A stretch of DNA of 6,494 nt from NCBI GenBank assembly GCA_002319885.1, contig DCFT01000102.1, positions 1 to 6,494 on the forward strand, given 5' to 3'. The stretch is from Bacteroidales bacterium UBA1797. Lineage in GTDB: Bacteria > Bacteroidota > Bacteroidia > Bacteroidales > VadinHA17. The position numbers and the translations under genes were made by a program. Below are positions 1 to 4,798 of the stretch, piece after piece. The notes beneath the pieces were generated by a model, which did not search any database, was not told where the DNA came from, and saw only the letters and a program-made list of their open reading frames with translations. Each line of letters starts with the position of its first letter. The first letter of the stretch is position 1.

Positions 1-191
1 GAAGCAGTAAATATGATTACAGTGGCAATCCCTAATCTGATCAGGTAGGGTACAATACTGATGAGATGTCTGATCCGGTAATTTATTTTAAGCAGGAATT
101 TTTCCAGGTGGTTATCGGGAGGCCGGTAGACACTAAATTTGTCTTTGTTCCTACGAATGAAATTCTCCAGCGCATCTTCCTTAAGCTTCAT
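1..191 (-). CDS. Partial single-pass membrane protein, possibly anti-sigma-like (N-terminus only)
   Basis: An open frame starts with ATG at 191 on the minus strand and runs off the left edge after 63 complete codons. The first 40 or so residues are charged and polar (MKLKEDALENF at the start, then a VYRPPDNH segment). A basic patch with NYRIRH follows, then a hydrophobic stretch from about residue 44 that contains IVPYLIRLGIATVIIFTA. This suggests a cytoplasmic N-terminal tail before one transmembrane helix. The shape resembles small Bacteroidota membrane proteins often encoded beside ECF sigma factors and presumed to act as anti-sigma factors. That is a resemblance from memory, not a domain match. 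No sigma-factor gene lies upstream here, because the next DNA is non-coding and then occupied by yceI on the other strand. There is only a weak AGGTAG ahead of the ATG. The frame is very probably real; its function is unknown. Confidence 0.6.
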   Translation of the reverse strand, partial: MKLKEDALENFIRRNKDKFSVYRPPDNHLEKFLLKINYRIRHLISIVPYLIRLGIATVIIFTA

Positions 192-524
192 AGCTACCTG
201 TTTTAAATAAAGACGTCGAAGAGTTCAAAGTGATGCTTGGAGATATAACGCCAACCTGAATTTGTGAAAAATTTACAGGTAACATCAGGTTCACATTAAA
301 AAATTACCTGTATAAACTTGAACAGAGGGAAGAGATTGCTTTTAGATAGAATCCGGATATAATAATCTATTACAGGAGGAGAAAATTTTCAGACAATTAT
401 CATAAATCAATATTAACTGTTAAATATCCTTTTAAATTCAAACAATACCGCGACTTAAGTGTTTACTCTATCTAAACGATTATATCAATCACTAAACCTA
501 CTTTTAAATTTTAAACTATTTCAA
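192..524. promoter_or_regulatory. Divergent non-coding region between the partial membrane gene and yceI
   Basis: This 333-base AT-rich stretch has no credible gene on either strand and must hold promoters for both flanking genes. On the minus strand, TGTAAA (272-277), CGTTATA (244-250) and CGTC (212-215) recall the GTAAC and CGTC boxes of ECF-sigma promoters in Bacteroidota. The spacing from TGTAAA to CGTTATA is about 21 bases, longer than usual, so no promoter is assigned. An inverted repeat of 9-base arms (274-282 and 304-312) lies near its centre. A second pair of 10-base arms, TTTAGATAGA at 341-350 and its complement at 467-476, is much further apart. A strong Shine-Dalgarno-like AGGAGGA at 374-380 has no start codon placed to use it. 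I found no clear TAnnTTTG-type promoter for yceI. Confidence 0.5.
274..312. repeat. Inverted repeat with 9-base arms
   Basis: TACAGGTAA at 274-282 is the exact reverse complement of TTACCTGTA at 304-312, with 21 bases between. It lies in the divergent intergenic region, about 80 bases upstream of the minus-strand gene and about 210 upstream of yceI. It could be an operator for a dimeric regulator or paired promoter elements. No T-run follows and no gene ends here, so it is not a terminator. A chance match is possible in AT-rich DNA. Confidence 0.35.
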
Positions 525-1049
525 ATGAAAAAAGCATTCTTTCCCGCTATTGCAGGAGTCATTTTTGTTGCGTCTGCATTTATCTTCATTCAGTCGCTCG
601 ATTGGAAAATCGGGAACAATTATGCGGTAAAATTCGATGGTGGTGATCCCTCAGGCGAATTCACGGGTCTAAAAGGGACCATACAGTTTGATGCTAACAA
701 CCTTGCAGCATCCAAATTTGATTGTACTGTAGATGTAGAATCTATAAATACCGGAAATGGTATGAAAAATACTCATGCCAAAAGTGATAAATAGCTCGAT
801 GCTTCTAAATATCCGGTTATTCGCTTTACTTCAAAAACGATAAGTAAAACAGCCACCGGCTTTGAAGCCGCAGGAACGCTTGATTTTCATGGTGTACAGA
901 GAGAGATCACATTACCTTTCACCTTTGTGAATAATGTTTTTACCGGCGCAATTGAGGTTAACCGAATGGATTATAATATCAATACAGCCGAACCGAATCA
1001 TGGAGCACAAATATTGAAAGTAACTATTAATGTACCGGTTACAAAATAA
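525..1049 (+). pseudogene. yceI: YceI-family periplasmic protein, interrupted by one in-frame TAG
   Basis: The frame from ATG 525 to TAA 1047-1049 would encode 174 residues, the normal size for YceI, an exported lipocalin-like beta barrel that in characterised relatives binds polyisoprenoids. Codon 90 (792-794) is TAG. There is no frameshift: the same frame continues for 84 sense codons to its natural stop. The N-terminus MKKAFFPAIAGVIFVASAF is a signal peptide or membrane anchor. Family-like segments lie on both sides: FTGLKGTIQFDANNL, VDVESINTGNGMKN and HAKSDK before the stop, then LDASKYPVIRFTSK, GTLDFHGVQREITLPF and IEVNRMDYNIN after it. The TAG sits where relatives often have an aromatic residue, so a TGG-to-TAG change is the simplest explanation. 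An ATG at 459 would add 22 residues ahead of the signal peptide and is unlikely. No start codon lies close after the TAG, so the C-terminal half is probably not made separately. A sequencing error is the main alternative. Confidence 0.85.
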
Positions 1050-1051
1050 AT

Positions 1052-1447
1052 ATGTTCAGGAAACATTTTTTTCATGGACTTATCTCAGGATTAATGGCTG
1101 CTCTTGCAGCCATTATTTATAGCCGGATATACTTCTTTGCTACTGAGACAGACTTTTCAGGCATTATAAACCCCGGAACCATGATCAGTCTTAACATGTT
1201 TGTATGTTTAATATTCAGTACTACCTATTATTTTTTTATCCGCTACTTTAAAATGAAAGGGATTATAGCCTTCAATCTTTTGATTTCAATTCTTTCCTTT
1301 GCAGCCGTTATTATTCCTATTTCAATTTCTCTTCCTTTATCAGTCAGGAACCCCGAACTTTTCCCCGGCCTTGCTGTTCCGATGGTCTTTTTTCCTGTTG
1401 TGGCCTGGTATACCTTCAAGCCTCTCTTTAACAACAATGGAAGGTAA
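1052..1447 (+). CDS. Small four-helix integral membrane protein, function unknown
   Basis: This 131-residue protein begins two bases after the yceI stop, so the two genes are almost certainly co-transcribed and possibly translationally coupled. Four hydrophobic segments are visible: about residues 8-28 (GLISGLMAALAAIIYS), 44-63, 70-92 (IIAFNLLISILSFAAVIIP) and 104-123 (FPGLAVPMVFFPVVAWY). Short basic pieces sit at the N-terminus (MFRKH) and between helices two and three (RYFKMKG). There is no signal-peptide cleavage site and there are no obvious catalytic residues. I do not recognise the family. Its position suggests a role linked to YceI in the envelope, but that is inference. The premature stop in yceI could reduce its expression through polarity or loss of coupling. 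Confidence 0.75.
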   Translation: MFRKHFFHGLISGLMAALAAIIYSRIYFFATETDFSGIINPGTMISLNMFVCLIFSTTYYFFIRYFKMKGIIAFNLLISILSFAAVIIPISISLPLSVRNPELFPGLAVPMVFFPVVAWYTFKPLFNNNGR

Positions 1448-1595
1448 TCATTAATGAATTATGGCCGGACTGATTAGTATTTTCTGCCACTTTTGAATAT
1501 TGCTGAAAGTTGCTTATTCCGGCATGCAACAATTTCCAAAATATAACGTTTAATACCTGATGCACAGCAATTACCAACGCCAAACAAATATATAA
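1448..1595. promoter_or_regulatory. Intergenic gap, presumed promoter of the FISUMP gene
   Basis: This 148-base AT-rich spacer lies between two same-strand genes. It contains a small hairpin candidate, GTTGC at 1509-1513 with GCAAC at 1526-1530 and a 12-base loop. No T-run follows it, so it is weak as a terminator. I see no clear Shine-Dalgarno sequence before the ATG at 1596 and no exact TAnnTTTG element. That a promoter is present is inferred only from the size of the gap. Confidence 0.3.
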
Positions 1596-2438
1596 ATGAA
1601 AATGATCTGCATAAAAAAGGTTATCACTGCAACAGGTATTTTTATACTATTATTTTCTAACGGAAATGTATCGGCCAGTCCAGATCGTCTGAGTGGTTCA
1701 TATCCTGACATGAAGGGTCTAAAAACTGTCCAGACTCAAACAAAATCTGCACAAAAGGGGGCTAAATCCGTTCAGACGAAAACAAAATCAGCAAAAACCG
1801 GTTCGAAAACGACACCAGTTAAAACAAAGTCTGTTCAGAAGAGTCCAAAACCTGAAACTGTGAATAAGATCAAAGATCCCGGAACTGTCACTATCGGTAC
1901 CCAGAAGTGGGCTGTAGCAAACCTTAATGTAAGTACATTCAGGAATGGTGATACAATACCGGAAGCACGAACCAACAAAGAATGGGTAGCAGCCGGAGAT
2001 GCAGGAAAACCTGCATGGTGTTACTATAATAACGAACCTGCAAAAGGTCAGAAATATGGCAAACTATATAATTGGTATGCAGTGAATGATCCCCGGGGTT
2101 TAGCTCCGGAAGGCTGGACGGTGGCCAGTGATGCTGACTGGTCACAACTGGCTTATTTTTTAAGAGGACAGGTAGGTCCGGGTTTTAAACTGAAAAGCAT
2201 CAGCGGATGGGCTGATGGAAGCAACGGATCAGATGAGATCGGCTTTGCAGGTCTGGCAGGAGGGTATCGTATTGAAAATGGATCATTTCTCAACATGGGT
2301 GGTATCGGTACCTGGTGGAGTTCAACAGAAAGCAAGAATCTGGAGGCTTACGACCATTTTCTTTCACTGAGTAATAGTTTAGGCAGCAGCAGTACTCCAA
2401 AGCAACGAGGGGAGTCAGTTCGTTGTATAAGGAAATAG
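1596..2438 (+). CDS. Secreted FISUMP-domain protein with repetitive basic linker
   Basis: This 280-residue protein has three parts. Residues 1-27 are a signal peptide (IFILLF core, likely cleavage after NVSA). Residues 43-84 are a Lys/Gln/Thr/Ser-rich linker of three 14-residue repeats. Residues 93-280 are a Fibrobacter succinogenes major paralogous domain (FISUMP). Diagnostic segments are GTQKWAVANLN (101-111), RNGDTIPEA (116-124), CYYNNEPAKGQKYGKLYNWYA (142-162), PEGWTVASDADW (171-182), GFAGLAGGYR (216-225), GTWWSSTES (238-246) and the terminal SVRCIRK. The domain is common in outer-membrane or secreted proteins of Fibrobacteres and Bacteroidota, often in paralogous sets; its biochemical role is not established. 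Cys142 and Cys277 could form a disulfide. There is no C-terminal sorting domain and no lipobox. The ATG at 1596 begins a KMICIKK n-region; the next ATG at 1602 is also possible. The linker may contact the cell wall or another acidic surface, which is inference. Confidence 0.88.
   Translation: MKMICIKKVITATGIFILLFSNGNVSASPDRLSGSYPDMKGLKTVQTQTKSAQKGAKSVQTKTKSAKTGSKTTPVKTKSVQKSPKPETVNKIKDPGTVTIGTQKWAVANLNVSTFRNGDTIPEARTNKEWVAAGDAGKPAWCYYNNEPAKGQKYGKLYNWYAVNDPRGLAPEGWTVASDADWSQLAYFLRGQVGPGFKLKSISGWADGSNGSDEIGFAGLAGGYRIENGSFLNMGGIGTWWSSTESKNLEAYDHFLSLSNSLGSSSTPKQRGESVRCIRK
1722..1847 (+). repeat. Three tandem 42-base repeats encoding 14-residue Lys/Thr/Gln-rich units
   Basis: Within the FISUMP gene, residues 43-56 (KTVQTQTKSAQKGA), 57-70 (KSVQTKTKSAKTGS) and 71-84 (KTTPVKTKSVQKSP) align without gaps at bases 1722-1763, 1764-1805 and 1806-1847. 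The first two units are most alike and the third has diverged. The DNA copies differ at many positions, so the duplication is not recent. The unit is strongly basic and low in hydrophobic residues, and is probably an extended, disordered linker. Confidence 0.75.
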
Positions 2439-2460
2439 ATTTGTTAAATACCAGGAAAAC

Positions 2461-3273
2461 TCACCTCATCACACTTAACACCATTTTGTCAAACATTTTG
2501 TCCGACAAAATTTTTCTCAGGAATAAAATAATTTTAGCGCCGCCTCCTGTTGCATATCTGGTTTTTGGATGCCTGGATATTGCAGCTTTGACAATAGTTT
2601 TAGCAACGACAATGGGTTGTGAGCCATGTTTATCGGCATTTTCAAACATTTTAGCATGTTTGTTCGCCAATGTTTTATAATCGGTATTTCCTGATACTTT
2701 TAAAAGATTTTGTCTTGCAATAGTACCCCATTCGGTTATTATAGCTCCCGGCTTAATAATCACTACATCAATACCAAACTCTTTCAGTTCCATCCGCAAG
2801 CTGTCACTTAATCCTTCTACTGCAAATTTTGTTGCGTGGTACCACGAACCATGTGGTTCTCCAATGCTTCCTCCAATTGATGATACGTTGATAATCTTTC
2901 CTGAATGCTGGTTCCGCATAAATGGAAGCACCAGCTGGGTTAAACGGGCCAATCCAAAAATATTTACTTCAAACTGATATTTTGCCTCGGAGATTGGTAC
3001 GTCTTCGAGTGCTCCATAAGATCCATATCCCGCATTATTTACCAATATATCGATCCGCTCTTCGTTTTTAAGGATTTCATTTACCCCATTAACCATCGAA
3101 GCATCATCTGTTACATCCATTGCTATAAGTTTAACTCCGGCTTCTTTTAGCTCACCCATTTTTTCCAATCTGCGGGCTGCCCCATAAACAGTATATCCCT
3201 TCTGAACCAATAATCTGGCTGTTTCTTTTCCAATACCCGATGATGCTCCGGTTACTAACGCTACTTTTTTCAT
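2461..3273 (-). CDS. Classical short-chain dehydrogenase/reductase (SDR)
   Basis: This 270-residue cytoplasmic NAD(P)-dependent oxidoreductase has a Rossmann fold of normal classical-SDR length with a short C-terminal extension. Visible motifs are TGASSGIG (residues 8-15, dinucleotide binding), Arg34-Arg35 after the second strand (which favours NADP(H)), the DVT segment (Asp53), NNAG (79-82), catalytic Asn104 in FEVNIFG, Ser132 in INVSS, Tyr145 and Lys149 in YHATK, and KPGAI (174-178). The catalytic tetrad Asn-Ser-Tyr-Lys is complete. The overall pattern, including the FEVNIFGLARLTQLVLPFMR segment, fits the 17-beta-hydroxysteroid-dehydrogenase-like branch. Substrates in that branch cannot be predicted from sequence. 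The ATG at 3273 gives MKKVALVTGASSG, the expected start. It lies 181 bases downstream of the NTF2-like gene on the same strand and converges on the FISUMP gene with 22 bases between stops. Confidence 0.92.
   Translation of the reverse strand: MKKVALVTGASSGIGKETARLLVQKGYTVYGAARRLEKMGELKEAGVKLIAMDVTDDASMVNGVNEILKNEERIDILVNNAGYGSYGALEDVPISEAKYQFEVNIFGLARLTQLVLPFMRNQHSGKIINVSSIGGSIGEPHGSWYHATKFAVEGLSDSLRMELKEFGIDVVIIKPGAIITEWGTIARQNLLKVSGNTDYKTLANKHAKMFENADKHGSQPIVVAKTIVKAAISRHPKTRYATGGGAKIILFLRKILSDKMFDKMVLSVMR
2491..2515. terminator. Possible AT-rich stem-loop at the convergent gene junction
   Basis: ATTTTGT (2495-2501) and ACAAAAT (2505-2511) form perfect arms around a three-base loop. Outside one mismatch, AAA and TTT extend the stem. 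On the plus strand the stem ends in a T-rich tract, so it could stop transcription of the FISUMP gene about 55 bases past its stop codon. It lies inside the last codons of the convergent dehydrogenase gene, where it encodes part of a SDKMFDKM repeat. The stem is AT-rich and the loop tight, so this is weak. Confidence 0.25.
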
Positions 3274-3454
3274 TATTCTGTATTTTAAAAGGAATTATTA
3301 TGAATTATTTTGAATGAAAATGAATTTAAGGAAGCTTATTTACAGCATTCTTATTAAATAATACTGCTGATTGTAAACTGCATAACATACCTGATACATA
3401 AGCCAGTGGAAATATGTGCTATGGCAGTTCAAAACTAATATTCAATATGTATTG
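3274..3454 (-). promoter_or_regulatory. Intergenic gap upstream of the SDR gene, with an imperfect inverted repeat
   Basis: This 181-base AT-rich spacer lies between the NTF2-like gene and the SDR gene on the minus strand. CAGCA (3343-3347) and TGCTG (3365-3369) flank a nearly palindromic AT-rich centre, giving an imperfect stem-loop. On the minus strand it lies about 85 bases past the NTF2-like stop and 70 bases before the SDR start. It could be a weak terminator or an operator. The gap suggests that the SDR gene has its own promoter, but no consensus is clear. Confidence 0.25.
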
Positions 3455-3901
3455 TCACTTTTTAATCACTTCTGTCCCCTGACCTGCAGCAATGTACCAA
3501 TTACCATGTTGCTGAATACAAACCTCAATCCGCTGTACATCAAAATTTCTCACAGATCCGTCGGGTGCTTTTTTGGATACATTAACCCTGCGGTTAACAA
3601 TGGCACTATTGCCATATAAGCGGACTGACGTTCTGTCTTTATCAATCATATTTATAGATAAAAGTCCAACATTGGGTCTGCAATGAAACCTTATATACTG
3701 GGCTTTCGGAAAGGATTCTCCAGTGGGTATTGTCCCGATAAAATCATCACTGAGCAGCGATTTTATCTTTATGCTATCCTTCTTAACAATTGAATTGTCA
3801 AGGGAGACTACCAGATTCAGGATGTCATCTTTAGGTGATTGCGCGTTTGCAATCTGGATGAAAGCAAGAACTATCAAAATGGCGAATAATATTTTTTTCA
3901 T
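3455..3901 (-). CDS. Exported NTF2-like protein (DUF4440/SnoaL type)
   Basis: This 148-residue protein has a textbook signal peptide, MKKILFAILIVLAFIQIANA, with likely cleavage before Gln21. That leaves a mature protein of about 128 residues, the size of one NTF2-like cone fold. The mature part has an N-terminal helical region with DDILNLVVSLDNSIVKKD and IKSLLSDDFIGTIPTGE, then alternating strands with RTSVRLYGNSAIVNRRVNV and VQRIEVCIQQHGNWYIAAGQGTEV. This order (helix, LLSDDF, PTGE, GNSAIV, late GNWYIAAGQGT strand) is typical of DUF4440/SnoaL-like proteins. Those include enzymes and ligand-binding proteins, and the family name alone does not predict a reaction. The export signal points to the periplasm. 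It lies upstream of the SDR gene on the same strand, but the 181-base gap makes co-transcription uncertain. Confidence 0.75.
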   Translation of the reverse strand: MKKILFAILIVLAFIQIANAQSPKDDILNLVVSLDNSIVKKDSIKIKSLLSDDFIGTIPTGESFPKAQYIRFHCRPNVGLLSINMIDKDRTSVRLYGNSAIVNRRVNVSKKAPDGSVRNFDVQRIEVCIQQHGNWYIAAGQGTEVIKK

Positions 3902-4101
3902 ATTTAAGAATTATATAAATCAATAACTATAAACATGAAGTTTTGTTCAATAATTCTTCTTCAGGAGAGGATAGGTAATCAGAGCTTTTATTTTTTATTC
4001 ATACCTTTAAGGTTTATGCGTAATAAGATAATGTAATATACACTGTTGGATTGCAGGCAAGGTAAAATGAGCTTCAAATCTACCAAAAAGGATACTGTAC
4101 C
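3902..4101. promoter_or_regulatory. Divergent promoter region between the NTF2-like and HKD genes
   Basis: This 200-base AT-rich spacer separates two genes read outward. On the minus strand, TAGATTTG (complement of 4075-4082) matches the Bacteroidota -7 element TAnnTTTG exactly. However, it lies about 175 bases from the NTF2-like start and lacks a convincing TTG box at the right distance. On the plus strand, TACCTTTA near 4011 is one base from the same consensus. Promoter positions are therefore tentative. Confidence 0.3.
4086..4092 (+). promoter_or_regulatory. Ribosome binding site of the HKD gene
   Basis: AAAAGGA ends nine bases before the ATG at 4102. It is one of the few recognisable Shine-Dalgarno-like sequences in the window and supports this start, which also gives an N-terminus (MIANFITNEQLYKQAIEP) that leads straight into the domain. 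Confidence 0.45.
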
Positions 4102-4617
4102 ATGATCGCAAATTTTATTACTAACGAACAACTATATAAGCAAGCTATTGAACCTGTTGCAAATGCAACTTCTTTTGTATGGATAGGTACCGCCGATATT
4201 AAAGATTTGCATGTACATTACAAAGGAACCGTTCAATCCTTTTTATCAGTACTTGACAGTTTATTGAAGAATAAAGTAGCTGTTCGTCTTTTGCATGCCA
4301 AAGAACCTGGTGTTAACTTTAGGAAGAGTTTTGATAAATACCCTATGCTTTGGGATAATTTAGAAAGACAGCTTTGCCCCAGGATTCATTTTAAACACAT
4401 TATTATTGATGGTAAATATGCTTATACTGGTTCTGCAAATCTTACCGGAGCAGGATTAGGTATAAAAAGTGCAAATACCCGTAATTTTGAATCAGGTTTC
4501 GTTACAACTAATCCCGAAATGGTTAAAGCCATTATGAACCAGTTTGACGATGTCTGGATGGGTAAATACTGCAAAAGCTGTAAGCGAAAAGCCTTTTGTA
4601 GTGATCCTATTCTATAG
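4102..4617 (+). CDS. Phospholipase D-like (single HKD motif) protein with C-terminal Cys cluster
   Basis: This 171-residue protein has one HKD catalytic motif: His96, Lys98 and Asp103 in IHFKHIIIDGKYAYTGSANLTGAG. The usual Gly-Ser and Asn follow (Gly110, Ser111, Asn113), and Glu130 lies in the downstream NFESGFVT segment. The PLD fold needs two HKD motifs at the active site, so a one-motif protein of this size is expected to act as a homodimer, as Nuc-type nucleases do. The C-terminus has Cys157, Cys160 and Cys166 (C-x2-C-x5-C) in a basic CKSCKRKAFC segment, and Cys92 lies just before the HKD motif. Together these could bind a metal. No signal peptide or membrane helix is seen, so it is probably cytoplasmic. 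A phosphodiesterase or nuclease role is plausible; true phospholipase activity is less likely. I recall similar conserved bacterial proteins with the same Cys tail. The gene stands alone, with non-coding DNA on both sides. Confidence 0.85.
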   Translation: MIANFITNEQLYKQAIEPVANATSFVWIGTADIKDLHVHYKGTVQSFLSVLDSLLKNKVAVRLLHAKEPGVNFRKSFDKYPMLWDNLERQLCPRIHFKHIIIDGKYAYTGSANLTGAGLGIKSANTRNFESGFVTTNPEMVKAIMNQFDDVWMGKYCKSCKRKAFCSDPIL

Positions 4618-4798
4618 TTATAGGTTAAGAAATCTATGTCTCATTATAAATTGAAACATTTATATAAGCAGCATTAACTCACTATAGTAAATTTATTCCA
4701 TGATAAAGCGTTTTCCGATACCAAAGTCAAAATGTTCGACCCGGCCTGATGATTTTATTTTCAATTTTAAACAGGTAGCAGGTACAGGCATAATTCGT
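4618..4798 (+). promoter_or_regulatory. Leader region upstream of the trehalase gene
   Basis: These 181 bases hold no gene if the trehalase starts at 4799. The frame is open back to an ATG at 4700, but the 33 extra residues look neither like a signal peptide nor like the family. I see no clear promoter, riboswitch or terminator. A short CTATA/TATAG palindrome at 4612-4623 spans the stop codon of the preceding gene. Confidence 0.35.

Noticed and set aside
374..380. AGGAGGA, a strong Shine-Dalgarno-like sequence.
   Set aside because: No ATG, GTG or TTG lies at a usable distance with an open frame, and the phylum rarely relies on such sites.
459..524. ATG at 459 as the yceI start, giving 22 extra N-terminal residues.
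   Set aside because: The extra residues precede a normal MKK signal peptide at 525 and do not look like part of one; the start at 525 fits the family.
1243..1437. Minus-strand open frame of 64 codons inside the four-helix membrane gene.
   Set aside because: It is an antisense shadow of a clear membrane protein and has no recognisable features.
1939..2335. Two minus-strand open frames opposite the FISUMP domain.
   Set aside because: The plus-strand frame encodes a recognisable FISUMP domain; the antisense products are low-complexity shadows.
2423..2680. Plus-strand 85-codon frame overlapping the FISUMP end and the SDR gene.
   Set aside because: It runs opposite the conserved C-terminus of the SDR protein and has no family features of its own.
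2461..3901. SDR plus NTF2-like protein as a biosynthetic or polyketide-type pair.
   Set aside because: The NTF2-like protein is exported whereas the SDR is cytoplasmic, the genes are 181 bases apart, and no other pathway gene is present.
3416..3926. Two plus-strand open frames opposite the NTF2-like gene.
   Set aside because: The minus-strand frame has a signal peptide and family-like motifs, so these are antisense shadows.
4675..4686. ACTCACTATAG, matching part of the phage T7 promoter.
   Set aside because: The 5' part of the T7 consensus and the following GGG are missing, and no phage genes are present; this is chance.
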